From assembly GCA_035610835.1 (NCBI GenBank), contig CM069442.1, positions 930,001 through 994,000 of the forward strand: a DNA stretch of 64,000 nucleotides, read 5' to 3'. The DNA comes from Ophiura sarsii (lineage: Eukaryota > Echinodermata > Ophiuroidea > Amphilepidida > Ophiuridae). Numbering within the stretch: the first letter of the stretch is position 1; every line of letters begins with the position of its first letter. Below, piece by piece: positions 1-11,814 of the stretch. The position numbers and the translations under genes were made by a program. A model generated the notes under the pieces. That model did no database searches. It saw only the letters and a list, made by a program, of their open reading frames with translations, and was not told the DNA's origin.

Positions 1-915
1 TTTCGGGGTCGGTCATATTCATTTACATATGAACATTTTTTCCACCGATTTCTAAAAATAATCGGTCGGGCCCATACAACAGGGTTTCTTTTTTTGTTGC
101 CTTAGAGTTCTAGGTTTACACCTTAGAATTCAGGTTTTGGTTAGGAATAATTATCATGTCTGAAATTGAGGTGATACCATTATTATAGATGCAATTGTTA
201 TTATATGGGGAGCTCACAAATATCAAAGATTCAACAAATTTGATGGAATTGTTTCCATTACGGTAAAATAAAACCGTGACATTTTATTTTAGCCATTCGG
301 TTACACCATTTAAAATAAGATTAAAAAAACCCACTTAATGGGGTGATCTTTGAAGACAATCTATGGCGAAAGATTAACTTAGACAGCCATTTTCAGGGTG
401 TAATTGACCCAGACATGTTTCAAGTTGTACCTAAGTTATTGTCCAAGAGATATTTTACTTCGAGTTTGACGTTCAGCAAAATTTGGAAGCTAAACTAGGT
501 AAATAACTATGGGGTGAACTTGCCTGATTTACTGCTTTGGAAATAGGAGCCTTGCATGAATCGATCAATGATTGGTAATTGTGTGTTCCCCATCATATGG
601 TTATATTTTTATACATATTTAACTTTGTGCCTTCACACCATCCAAGGGGATGAGTGTAGTATATATTAACTTTGTATTCGAACAATAAGAGTGTGTTATA
701 AATGTAATGTCAAACGTCTATTTACAATACAGCATTAATGATACATTGTTGACCAAGACCTCACAAATTGTTGTACACATACACACTTGTATATTTGATA
801 ACACGACAAAAATTACTTTGAGTTTTATTAGTGTATTCGGACTATGTATTTTATATACCAGGGTTGTTCAATGTTCCTTGCAACTGACCATTTGCAATTT
901 GTGATTATGGTATGG
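1..915. other. AT-rich non-coding stretch
   Basis: No coding signal is visible beyond short chance ORFs. The first ~130 bases (a CGGTCGG-type motif followed by an 'acagggtttctttttttgttgcc' style tract) resemble the repeat remnants at about 7.54-8.03 kb, so an old dispersed repeat probably ends here. The rest shows no structure I can name. Confidence 0.4.
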
Positions 916-917
916 TA

Positions 918-1124
918 CTGTAAAAGTGGAAATGATCGCATTACATTTTTTTGGCGCTACATTTTTTTTGGCGCTAAAATCAGCAAGCGCAAAAATTAAA
1001 ACGCGTAAATATATTCATTTTGTATGTAGGTCTATGTAAGGAAGCTCAAAATCGCAAAAATAAAATTGTTCAAAATGTGCAAAGCGTAAAAAAATGCATG
1101 AGCCCCAAATTTCCACTTATACAG
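918..1124. mobile_element. Short TA-flanked MITE (mariner-like)
   Basis: The 207-bp insert starts CTGTAAAAGTGGAAAT and ends with the near-perfect inverse ATTTCCACTTATACAG. It is flanked by TA at 916-917 and 1125-1126. Short inverted ends with a TA duplication are typical of Tc1/mariner-mobilised MITEs. The interior is AT-rich with several GCGC-containing words and has no ORF. The family assignment is inferred from the TA only. Confidence 0.6.
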
Positions 1125-1671
1125 TATTATTAATTGGACAGCAGTGTATCATCTCTATTGACCAATGGGTCAGTAGTATTTATTACAGGGTGTTCAAAAA
1201 GTGTATAGACCAGATCAGAATTAATATTGACCATAATGTATGCAGCATCCCTTATTACAATAATTACTAAGTGGAGTCTAGGCATAGATTTCATGGCATT
1301 TTTTAATTACAGGCACGAGAATGAACATAATTTGAAGAAGAAAAAAACACTGAAAAAGTGTGTGAAATTGGGCTAAAAAGGCAAAAAACAGGCTGAAATT
1401 AATAGAAAATGTGAAAATTAGAACACAAAAATCACGGCCTGTATTCAGGTTTAAACCTGCAAATTATCATGCCTGTAATTAAAATAATTTTATAATAGGA
1501 ACGGAACGCTGACATCGAGCTGAGAATCCAGCGGCACAAAGATACTAAAATTGTTAGTTACATGGCAAGAATTGATACGTTTTTTCAAATCCATTTGGAT
1601 CCTTGCTGCATGTAAATCTATTATTGGTTCCCCTGGATCTTATTTCTGTTGAACTTAATTACTCACAAAGG

Positions 1672-2252
1672 AATATTTTCTGACTACAATCAGTAATACA
1701 GTAGTAATAATTAAGCATATTACATTGTTGTAGCTCTTTTGGTTGATAGTGATTTTTAGCAAGAAATGTATTCCTTTATTCAAGGACAATGAAAGCTCTG
1801 ACAGCTCCTCACTTGGACCAAATTTCACTGGATCTTATTCCGAGGGTTTAGTGCAACAAAGGGCTATCTGCATTTCTGCTATTTTTGCGAAAAAAGTGAA
1901 TTAAAGATTTGTACCCATCATATTCACCTTCTGCTTTTGACAATTGAAAAGATTATAATTGTAACAATAGAACGTTGTGCATCATAAATCATTAGGAAAA
2001 TTAGGTTCCTGATCTTGTGCGGATCATTTTGATACCAAAATGTCATTTTGGCCAAAAATGCAGATAGCCCTTTTTTGCACTAAACCCTCAAGTCTGTTAA
2101 ACTTGATTTTTTTTTCACAAAAGGAATGTAATTCTGACTACAATCAGAAGTTAGCATACAGTGTTGTAGCTCTTTTTGTTGATAGTGATTTTAGCAAGAA
2201 ATGTATTCCTTTATTCAATGACAATGAAAGCTCCTCACTTGGACTAAAATTC
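1672..2252. repeat. Diverged direct repeat with an inverted segment
   Basis: About 1672-1822 and 2125-2252 are diverged direct copies; both contain TTGTTGATAGTGA-like and GCAAGAAATGTATTCC words and an ACAATGAAAGCTC word. Between them, ~1846-1885 and ~2053-2090 are inverted copies around GCAGATAGCCC and AGTGCAA. This looks like a rearranged old repeat. The short ORF over the second copy is not supported as a gene. Confidence 0.55.
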
Positions 2253-2886
2253 ATAAAACCTCAGTGCACCTGTATATATATAGATGCCACTATGTATTGA
2301 TGAACAGATGAACACATCTGACGCATATCTAGAACCCCCTTCAATGAGTTTGGTAACCCATCCCAATTAATGTATTTTTATGAGTTGTTTTCATGTTTAA
2401 AAAGACCAAAATTAACATTAGTGCAATAGGCCCAAGTTATTGGCACTATCATTATTTGTATGTGTTTTTACAGGTTTTAATTCAAATATAAAGTATTGTA
2501 CATGCTTTATAATATACTGCCAGCATATTATGTTTTTCAGTAATTTAGTTTATTTGTTGTGTAACGATCTATGTCTTTGAACATGTTAAGGAAGCACCAT
2601 TTTATTTCATGGTGACAATGCTAGTTGAAATTTGTATATTTAAATAACCCATAGTATGTGGCAACATTGGGTTTTATTTTGAGATACAATGGGTGAACAA
2701 CACAAGAAAATTCAATATGCTTTGTGACATACAAGAGGGAGGAGAGTTGTGACAAGTTGGGATACTATACATGTGCACATGAAAGATCTTCCAAAATGAG
2801 TAAAAAGTTGTCAGTTGAAAGTATGATAGTCATAACTAGTGTATGTAAAGTCCCCACCCCAAACCAATGATGGAGCATTATATATA

Positions 2887-3530
2887 CACCTAGCACATAA
2901 AGTCCCTGCTCAGGTGCTTTGAGGTTGACTAATTCAAAATATATAATCGGTACCAAAAATCTGAGATATACATTAAATGAGCAAATTTCTTCTCCGCAGT
3001 TTGATACCTCATTCAACAAAATCGAATGAATACTTTTAAAGTTATGTCGATTTCAATGACCGTTCATGCAACAGAAAAGTGGCACTAGGTATAGGAATCA
3101 TTGATTTGTGTGTGATAACTGTGTGCTATCTGAACGTGACAGATGAATGGGTCTTTAGTGATGACCGCAATGTGCGGGACAAAGGGTGTATCTGGCTGTG
3201 AAGAATACAAGTCTTAGCTGATAAGCTGTGAGTTTTTCAGTGCGTAAATCCATAGACGGGTAAAACATTGATTTTTACCGTCTATGGTAAATCACACACA
3301 AATCAATGATTTCCTATACCTAGTGCCACTTTTCTGTTGCATGACGATCATTGAAATCGACATAACTTTAAAAGTATCCATTCGATTTTGTTGAATGAGG
3401 TATCAAACTGCGGAGAAGAAATTTGCTTATTTAATGTATATCTCAGATTTTTGGTACCGATTATATATTTTGAATTAGTCAACCTCAAAGCACCTGAGCA
3501 GGGACTTTATGTGCTAGGTGTATATATATA
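2887..3530. mobile_element. 644-bp foldback MITE with ~230-bp arms
   Basis: Two long arms (about 2887-3117 and 3293-3530) are near-perfect reverse complements around a ~175-bp spacer. Outer ends are CACCTAGCACATAAAGTCCC and its inverse, flanked by TATATA runs, so a TA target site is likely. The arms encode the same short peptide on opposite strands, which is a consequence of the palindrome and not a gene. This is a non-autonomous foldback element, probably of mariner type. Confidence 0.75.
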
Positions 3531-5758
3531 TATATACCACAGCCCTTTGCTAAACGATGCTCTTATATGGACCAACATTGATTTAAGGGGAGGGACTACC
3601 TTTCACACAAGACATACACAAAGTGTCCAAACAGTTTTGAACATGATTGTAGGTACCTCTTTGAAATCTAATGGTGTGTCAGGTACGAACATCACTATAG
3701 TTGAGTTGCTTCCAAATTGACAAGAAATATGATTTGTTATCTCTGTGCAAAAAAGTAATCAAATCGTTCACAGGTGATTTTGTACGCACATATATGATGC
3801 TTATTGCCGTTATGCACGCCCAAACCTTCTGTTCATTCGCTGCTGTATGGAGGCTCGCCAATTTTTAGATGATCAAACTATAGTCTTTATTTTCAATTTA
3901 ATTTTTGTGAGAAACAAATATCACAAAATCATCCCTAATACATGTAGAACATTTTGAATTGAATTGTTTATCTCTGCAAATTTTTTCAACACCTTTTTCA
4001 ATCGTTAATAATGACCATTGGATGAAGGTAATCTATTCATAAAAAACTCATTAACACAACTCAAGATACTGTAATTAATTGATTAGGAATCATTTTACAA
4101 CTAATTTGTGTGATAAAGTTGTTGTATTCAGTGCTATTCAAAGAGCAACACTTTACAAGGTGGTCTTCCATGTTTTGTGTTTCTACACAACCATAAACTC
4201 AACATAATGGTTACTCTGCTCTATACTGTATGGCCAGTATGTACCTGTCTGGGTACTGTTGAAGTATCACCAAAGTAGCTGTGTAGTACCAGTAACACTG
4301 CTACTATGCAGCTACTTTGGTGGTACCACACATGTACTCTACAGTTCCCATGCCGGTACAATACCTGTACAGGTACTGGCAGCTGAGTAACCCAATACCT
4401 GTACAGGTACTGGCAGAGCTGAGTAACAGTGATGCCATGCATAAGAAAATAGCTGTGTACCATGTACAGATCAACTAGTTTAGCATTCCAGTGTATTTAA
4501 CCATTTGTTTTTCAGAAAGGCTCCAAAGACGTTCCATCTTGGCGACTTGTCAAAATGAAATCCAGCGTTATGAAAACAGAACAGAACAAAAAATATGAAC
4601 AAAAAATATGAAAGCCTTTAGGTGAAAGTTGCCAAGACAAAACCAATTTGTTTGTCTAAACTTGTATAGGTTGGGTATCATAGTTATATAGATATTAAAC
4701 TATATTTTCAAACACTTAAATTATTATGTAGAGTTAGGTACTTTTGTTATAAGTTTGGCTCCTTTGTAGTCATGTAGACAATACAATATGAACAGTAATA
4801 GCACATATGACTACACAAATAATACACTTGAAACAGTTATATTTTTGAAACGTATGACTCTTTTTGTTTATTCAGTAATGATTATACATACAGATAGTAT
4901 TTATGATTTTGATTCTTTATCTCTAGCAATATGCCAATATATAATACTAGTTTTGGATAATGATGGCTTAGAACTACATAATCAATATTGTTAGAAAGTG
5001 TGTGTGCTAACTAATTTAACATTGCATATTATTTATCAGGCATTAGAAACAAAACCAATTTTGAAAACAAGATTGAACTTTGGTGTAATGTAAAGATGCC
5101 ACAAAACAGGTTGAAAATGACAAATGATCCTAAAATGGACTGCAAATAAATATAATTGGATGCATTTTGATAACAAGGAAGATCTGAACGTTCAATGCTC
5201 TAACCTGATTACTCCCCCGTCTGGTATATAATTTGCTTTGATTGCCAGCTCGTATGTTCATGCACGGTATACTGGTAAAATAGCCATTTGGAGTAAACCA
5301 CTTTGTTTAATAGCTATGTTGTCTACAACCACAACCCAGTTATGAGTATGGGTAAGAGGTATAGAGAAGGGATTCTCAACTGGTGGTCTATTTTGATCAA
5401 GTTAATGCATTTTGAAACCAAACAAAATATTGAGTACTCAATGGTGCATGATATTTATTATTAAGTGTCTACATGCATGAAAGCTAGCCTCTCTGCCAGA
5501 ATTAAATAATTTTAGAAATGTTTGCACATATTTTTAGAAATAAAATCTTAAAGTTGAGTACACCTTTTTTTTGGACTCGCCCTGTATACCATCTGGTTAT
5601 TAAACAAAGTGGTGTTACACGACCATATGGCTATAGTAATAATCACTAGAATAATTTGCTTCACAATGCAAACATGAACACAAAATCATACTTTAGGCCG
5701 ACACAGAACACCTGTGATTTGATTAATATGTTATAGTCCTGAACTAACAAACATTTAA
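3531..5758. other. Non-coding AT-rich stretch with a small hairpin
   Basis: I see no gene. At 4268-4281 and 4309-4322 a 14-bp perfect inverted repeat (CACCAAAGTAGCTG) can form a hairpin. Just after it, a ~33-bp word containing CCTGTACAGGTACTGGCAG is present twice (~4360-4430). An isolated CGCCCTGTATA end near 5580 resembles a mariner-type terminus without a partner. Confidence 0.45.
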
Positions 5759-6065
5759 GGCTATATTAAAACATTCATTTGTCTTTAAGACAAATGCGCG
5801 TGTTAGTTTATTGATGCGCATTAGAAAGGGAGATTTTTAAAAATAAAATAAAATGATTTTAAAAAAAAAATTCAAAAAATAAATAAATAAAAAATCCCAA
5901 AATTTCATAGAATTTTATTGATCACATCATTTTAAATACAAACAAGGATTTCAATATTTTATATTAAAAAATAAAATAATAAAAAACCCTTAAAAAAACC
6001 GCATTCCGCATTAGGTTTGGAAAAACTGAAGAGCTTTGAGACAAAAGATTTTTTTTAATATAGCC
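5759..6065. mobile_element. PIF/Harbinger-type MITE, TAA target site
   Basis: The 307-bp insert begins GGCTATATTAAAA and ends with the inverse TTTTAATATAGCC. It is flanked by TAA at 5756-5758 and 6066-6068. A 3-bp TWA duplication with GG-starting inverted ends is characteristic of PIF/Harbinger elements. The interior is A-rich and has no ORF. Confidence 0.7.
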
Positions 6066-6764
6066 TAATTTACATTTCTATAAAATAATATTGTATAATA
6101 TGGTACACATCTATTCCTGTCGATGGAACATTTGTTATTCAATAAATTCCTATTTGATACAATAACACAATTCAGTTTTGATGTCTTATTTATTTAATTT
6201 ATTATAGAGGTACAATGATTACGGAACAATAAGAGATCATGATATCCAAGGAAACAACGCAATAATAGTGATCTAATGTCGCTGGCAGAATTCTTTGGAC
6301 AAAATTCCAAATACACAATGGACCTACCGCACATAATCTCCTGGCCACAGTTCGACATACGTGGGCGCACTTCGATCAGGCTGCGCACGCATGCTTGAAC
6401 TCATAAAATACTGCCAACCAACAACACCAAAGCACCTGATTGGTCAAATTTAAACTGAAGTCTTTTTAACGATCGTCACGCTGCGCCGTATCCACAAACG
6501 CAGTGTTCCCGCTGCGCCATAACCACCGACGCAGTGGGACGTGATGGTGCGTGGAAAAGCTCATGATTTTTTTCAGTTCTCACGTTTGAGCACCAACCAA
6601 TCAGAGCCTTGAGGTCGAGGTGACGTAGTGCGCAAAACGGATAACCATTGCACCGTTTTGGGGTGAGGTTGAGCAGGCGTACTTTAAGCGAGCTCAACCT
6701 CATGTGACGTGGGCCCATTGTATGCGGCATAATCCCAGAGGTGATTTCTCGCACATAACAAATA
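6066..6764. other. Non-coding stretch, moderately GC-rich
   Basis: The part at ~6420-6740 is richer in GC and CpG than its surroundings. No conserved protein motif is visible on either strand. Nothing further can be supported. Confidence 0.3.
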
Positions 6765-7092
6765 CCGTATTATCCCTATTAAGCGCCCAGGGCTCCTAGC
6801 AAAGTCATTTTGAGTGTGCTCTTATTACGTTACCTTTTTTTTAAGTCGTTTATCGTGGAAATTGTCAAATTGTTTCCAAATTTTGATGCACATTTTGGTG
6901 GAAAATGTGCACAGTCTGCCGATACATTGATCGCCAACATGTTGTTGATGCTGGGACTTTCAGACGCTACTTTCAATGCTTTATTTTGAGCTGCAGTGGC
7001 TAAAAAGATGGGCGCTTTTACTGCTTATTAGGTGTTACTTTTTGGTAGTCGTTGGGAAAAAGAGGGGTGGGCGCCTAATAGGGATAATACGG
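6765..7092. mobile_element. TA-flanked MITE with 28-bp inverted ends
   Basis: The ends CCGTATTATCCCTATTA and its inverse TAATAGGGATAATACGG extend as inverted repeats for ~28 bp with one mismatch (GCGCCCA inner edge). TA lies at 6763-6764 and 7093-7094. There is no ORF. It is probably a mariner-type or related MITE. Confidence 0.7.
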
Positions 7093-8044
7093 TATTCAAT
7101 CTAAACGCACATGGAAATTCAACCACAGGTGTGTGTGATAGTTTTGGTCACATTTTGTCCAAAGCATTATGACAGAAACTACAAACAGTAATCACCTTGC
7201 AAAGATATACAAATATCACGGCAACCTTATTATGTGTGTAGGATGATTGCAATTCTGAAAGAACAAGTATTTCAATTTACGGTACATAAAAAAATTCACT
7301 GCTAATATTTTAAATGGTACTCATGATTCAGTAACCATATATATACAGGGTGTCCCAGAATGATTTATACCAAGAAAGTTGCATATACTTTGCTATGTAT
7401 TTATTCCATAGTTTTGGGTTAGAGTGTTTATGCTTGTAAACTCTTCATATTAGCTCTCTTTTGTATCTTAAAATTGGATGACTCTGACAGAAATTACAGA
7501 CTATTTTGTAAAAGTGGTAGATTCCAAGTTTACGGGCCAAACCGACCCACTTTTTAGATTTTTTTAAAGATATTTTTTTTCTCAAATCATGTAAAATTAG
7601 CCGTTTTGTGGCCAAAAATCTGCCGGGAAATAAAAGTCACAATTCATTTTTAAAAAATCCTGATTTGTGCAGATTTTGTGACATTTTAGGTTAAAAAACA
7701 CAAAAAAAAACCACCCAACCGACCAGCCGTATTTGACAGGTCCGTCCGCCCGTAAAACAGGATTTTTTTTCTCGTAGCCTTTAATAGCCAAACTTTTCAT
7801 GGTACTTTCCTCATTAAGGCAAAGGGAAAAAACCCTGTTCTACTGGCCCTGACTGACCCATTTTTTCTCTCATTTTTAAAAATTGCTGAAAATCACCAAC
7901 ATTTCCAGATTTTGTTTGAAAAAACAAACACAAAAATGCCTGACCGACAGACCCTTACGGAGAGGTCTGTTTGCCTGTAGAACAGTGTTTTTTCTCCTGT
8001 TGCCTAAGGGTAACTTTTTTTCTGCAATGAAGAATTAATAATAA
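7093..8044. other. Non-coding stretch with old dispersed-repeat fragments
   Basis: A lone ACAGGGTGTCCCAGAATG end at ~7346 looks like a mariner-type terminus. The 7540-8030 part contains two diverged copies of a unit with 'ccgacc' words followed by a 'gtaaaacaggatttttt' type tract; the start of the window resembles it. No coding region is supported. Confidence 0.4.
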
Positions 8045-8312
8045 TTGAATCTTGTCAATGAAAGAAATACATCACATTGAATCTTGTCAATGAAAGAAAT
8101 ACATCACATTGAATCTTGTCAATGAAAGAAATACATCACATTGAATCTTGTCAATGAAAGAAATACATCACATTGAATCTTGTCAATGAAAGAAATACAT
8201 CACATTGAATCTTGGCAATGAAAGAAATACATCACATTGAATCTTGGCAATGAAAGAAATACATCACATTGAATCTTGGCAATGAAAGAAATACATCACA
8301 TTGAATCTTGTC
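8045..8312 (+). repeat. 32-bp minisatellite, 8.4 copies
   Basis: There are eight full head-to-tail copies of a 32-bp unit beginning TTGAATCTTG, with no spacers, plus a 12-bp partial copy. The first five full copies read CTTGTCAATG and the next three read CTTGGCAATG, so the variant spread as a block. The ninth, partial copy again reads CTTGTC. It lies just left of the Gypsy remnant. Confidence 0.95.
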
Positions 8313-8592
8313 GAGCAAATTAGAAATGATTAGGAATAACAAAATAATTCAGGAAATAGTGTTGCAAAGCACTTGAACAATTTGGAGAATTAAAACGTGT
8401 TTTTTGTGGCAGACGATGCACAAGCCTGGGATCTTTGTGAAATATTATTACAAATTAGGATCAAATGAATACACTATGTAGCATAAGACTTGTAAAGGGT
8501 TAACAAAAAGTAAGCCCCACTTATATTCGAGAATGTTTGTTTGCATAACTCCAGATAAGATGAGCCGTTTTGGGAAATTTAAACAGTTATGA

Positions 8593-8925
8593 AAAGGTGA
8601 AATCCTTGGCTACCTTAACTATTTGTATGGTCAACATTTCAGAGTTCGTACCGACCATGGAGCTCTTACATGGCTAATGAAATTTAAACACCTGGAAGCC
8701 CAAGTAGCTAGGTGGATTGAAGTGTTAGGTACTCATGATTTTACGATTGAGCACAGAGCCGGTAAAAGTCATGGAAATGCCGATGCACTATCACGCAAGC
8801 CATGTTTCGGACAAGATTGCAAACAATGTGACCGATTAGAGCAAAACACATATGAGAAGCCAGTTTATGTATCCAATAGATCGCAAAAACCACTATGCAT
8901 GTATGCATCCCAACAAAATGTCAAT
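8593..8925 (+). pseudogene. Gypsy pol fragment: RNase H domain
   Basis: Translation shows the late part of a Ty3/Gypsy RNase H: the motif VRTDHGALTWL, then ARWIEVLGTHDFTIEHRAG and NADALSR, which end the RNase H in this superfamily. This nuclease removes the RNA strand during reverse transcription of the element. There is no upstream reverse transcriptase; the reading frame opens at 8593 after a stop, so the copy is 5'-truncated. The frame runs into an inserted DNA element at 8926 and continues in frame at 9915. The next domains (linker, integrase) lie downstream in the same orientation. Confidence 0.85.
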
Positions 8926-9914
8926 GGGCAATTCCACGGTAACAGCGTGATGGTTTGGAAGATATTTTCACACTTCATATGCAAATAACATACACACTTG
9001 AATTATTCAGAACATTTTTTTATTGCATTTCTACTACTAGTAGTACAACCTACACATAGAAGAAGAAAAAAAATCATTCACATTTATGAAATATGAATAT
9101 TAATGAGTGCGGTAACACCGTGACGCTAAAAAGGACATAGGTATTTTTCTCATTTATGAATGGTTAAAACTCTGTGAACTTTTTTTTTTTAAAGTTTCAT
9201 CAGGTGGATTGTAATATAAGAAAGTCAGCTATAACTTCCCTGTATAAAAAAGAAAATATCTTATGATTTTAAATAATATATGATACAATAAACAAATTTG
9301 CATACGGTAACAGCATGACGGTAACAGCGTGACGGTAACAGCGTGACCAAAGGCTGACCCTATGAGCAATGCAGAAAGATCAAACATTGAAGATACAATG
9401 ATCTCCAAAACTTACACTGATTATAGTGTTATAAATTAAATCACATTTTAGTGTATGGGAGTGTGATTTGCATTGCAAGTATTATTTAATTTGTATATGT
9501 AGATTTAATGAAAAGTTTAAAAAAAGTTAAAAACATCAATTTTTTCGGTAACAGCGTGACATTTTGGCAAAATCTTAATAAAAATTGATCGTTGAGTCGC
9601 AACGCAGAGTGTTTTTTTTAATTTAAAGAATAATATAAGTATGTAAGAGCTCACAACTGATAAAATAATTTTAAAGTGATTATTTTCAGTTTATAAATGA
9701 ATAGCATTATAAATAACAGATTTTACAACAAAATTAATAAAATTAGTAGATTATGCTAATTAAAACGAGAAAAAAACACAAATATGTAAAAAAAATGAAA
9801 ATAAAGTTCATTTCTGGAAAATTTAGACTTTTAGCTTTAATTTGATACTAATTATGTTAGGATATGAATAACTTGAAAATGAGTGGTCATGTCCACCTTT
9901 GCATGGAATTGCCC
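8926..9914. mobile_element. 989-bp DNA element with GTGAC motifs, CAAT target site
   Basis: The element interrupts Gypsy pol. Perfect 11-bp inverted ends GGGCAATTCCA / TGGAATTGCCC (8926-8936, 9904-9914) are flanked by CAAT at 8922-8925 and 9915-9918. Removing the insert plus one CAAT rejoins the pol frame without a shift, which supports the boundaries. It encodes nothing recognisable. GGTAACAGCGTGAC-like words occur at ~8938, 9109, 9304-9345 (three in tandem) and 9546. The 4-bp duplication and motif style match the larger element at 39,917-42,826. The superfamily is unknown; Sola-type elements also make 4-bp duplications. Confidence 0.8.
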
Positions 9915-10426
9915 CAATGCAATAAAAACTCGCAGTCATATGTGGACTGAAACAAAAAGTAACACTGAACTGAGACAATTGCAATTAAAGGATCCAGTCA
10001 TTGGGAAAGTATTAAGGGATAAAGAAAGGTTGATGATGAAGACATCATGGCAAACAATCTCCACAGAAAATACTGCGTACAAAACATATTGGTCAAACTG
10101 GGAAAACCTAAGTATCCAGGAAGGAGTGCTATACACAGACCGTGAAATTAATAACAGGAAAGGTAAAGTGCTTGTAGCCCCGTTTAAGCATGAGAGAAAC
10201 AATTATGAAACAGCTCCATAATGCCCGATACAGTGGTCATCTGGGTAGAACAAAAACAGTACACAAAGTGACAGAAAGGTACTATTAGGTGGGTTACAAT
10301 ACAGATGTAGCCAACTGGTGTAGAAAATGCACTGAGTGTCAACAAAAAGCCAAACCATCAAAATCTAAAAAGGCCCCAATGAAAATTTATAATGTGGGAG
10401 CACCTTTAGAACGTATGGCTTAAGAT
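9915..10426 (+). pseudogene. Gypsy pol fragment: linker and integrase zinc-binding domain
   Basis: The segment continues the frame of 8593-8925. The stretch TELRQLQLKDPVIGKVL is the linker between RNase H and integrase in Gypsy elements. Around 10,203-10,420 follows the H2C2 zinc-binding domain of integrase: H and H in the ARYSGHLGRTKTVHKV part, then WCRKCTECQQKAKP with the two cysteines. A one-base shift near 10,190 and a stop near 10,290 break the frame. The fragment ends at a MITE insertion (10,427). Confidence 0.85.
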
Positions 10427-10790
10427 TAAGGTCACAAATTTTCTGCTTTGTAACTGTCGAATTCCGCGTTTTTCCGCTTTGTAAGTTTTGCATTTTTCTG
10501 TGATGTAATTTTCCCCAAGAAAACTTAACATTTACGATCTATAAAACCAAAATAAACACACTTTACAGAAAAACACATCATTTTAGATTTTTATGCTTAC
10601 CTTATTATTACTTAATATTGTTTGTTTTGTTTTGTTTTATTACGTATCGTTTTTTAATATTTATATTGTTTTATTCAAGACTATTTATAAATTTTGTGTT
10701 TTGGACGTTTTTTGTGCATTTTCCCCCTTCTTTTCATCAAAATGTCGTTTTTCCGCGTTAAACCTCAATTCGCGCGGATTTGTGACCTTA
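10427..10790. mobile_element. 364-bp MITE in integrase, 8-bp target site (hAT-like)
   Basis: The perfect 13-bp inverted ends are TAAGGTCACAAAT / ATTTGTGACCTTA. Flanks CTTAAGAT (10,419-10,426) and CTTTAGAT (10,791-10,798) form an 8-bp duplication with one mismatch. The insert splits the integrase between the zinc-binding and catalytic domains. Eight-base duplications are typical of hAT (and P) elements. T-rich internal ORFs are not coding. Confidence 0.75.
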
Positions 10791-11760
10791 CTTTAGATAT
10801 AATGGGCCCGTTACCAGAAACCCAGAGGCAACAAATACATCCTCTGTGTGGGAGATTACTTCACAAAGTGGATGACTGCCATAGCCATTCCAAATCAAGA
10901 AGCCAAAACGGTGGCTAATTGGAACATGTATTTAGTGTATTCGGTCTACCTAATCACAAGCACTCAGATCAGGGTACAAATTTCCAAAGTCAATTATTCC
11001 AAGAATTGTGTAGCCTGTTAGATATTGAAAAGACATCAACCGTGAGACTAAGGGCACAAGGAAGCGGGTACATTGAATGAATCAACAGAACCATCCAAGC
11101 TATGATTAGTAGATATGTCAGTGGAAATCATAAAGACCGGGACGAACATCTACAATATGTAATGATGGCTTATAGGTCCTCAGTTCAAGAATCAACAAAA
11201 TTCTCTCCAAACGAACTCATGTTTGGAAGAAATATTTGAATGCCAATTGATTTGCTATATGGAACACCCCATCAAATCATGGGAAGGTAGATATACATGA
11301 ATTTGTGCAAATTCAAAAAGATCACATGCATCACATACATGAGCTAACCAGAGCACATTTGCAGGTAGCCAGTGAAAGGCAGAAAAGATCTTATGACCAC
11401 AGGACTTCGGACAAAATACAATCATTCATGACAGGGGAAAGGTCTGGTATTTCCATCCCCAAAGGAAAAGCGGCCTATACCCGAAATTTCAAAGACCATG
11501 TACGCCCTCTCTGATTATGAAACAAATTTCTCCCATCCTATATAAGATATGTCCAGAAAGTATAGGATGAACAAGAGACAAAGGGAAGGATATGTGGTAC
11601 ACATAGATGACCTAAAACGATATGAAAACAACGAGAATGCTTTTGGGCCCACTAAAGCTCCAAAAAGCAAGGCTATCGTAATCCCTGATAGAAAATTATC
11701 GGTAGAGAAGCCCACAATGTCTGTTTGTATTGTGAAAAAGCCACAATGGTATGGGATTGT
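10791..11760 (+). pseudogene. Gypsy integrase core and C-terminus, array copy 1
   Basis: The catalytic core of a DDE integrase can be read in pieces: the first Asp in LDIMGPLPET (~10,796), the second in HSDQGTNF (~10,965) and the Glu just before a stop in the YIE-stop-INRT segment (~11,077). DEHLQYVMMAYRSS and FSPNELMFGRN follow, then the C-terminal GYVVHIDDLKRY part. This enzyme would join element DNA to the host genome. Lesions include a shift near 10,920, TGA at 11,078 (a CGA-to-TGA change typical of methyl-CpG decay) and more stops. Copy 1 retains HSDQG, where copies 2 and 3 have HSDLG. From 10,924 onward this is the first unit of the 1,187-bp array. Confidence 0.85.
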
Positions 11761-11814
11761 ATACTAAATACGCCTATTCTTTTTGCTCTCTTTTGTATTT
11801 TTTAAAATTTAGAT

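Noticed and set aside
2765..3720. Two nearly identical peptides on opposite strands (2,765-3,019 and 3,388-3,720)
   Set aside because: They arise from the two arms of the palindrome.
8045..8312. Regular 32-bp repeats reminiscent of CRISPR
   Set aside because: The repeats are head-to-tail without spacers, and the DNA is eukaryotic; this is a minisatellite.
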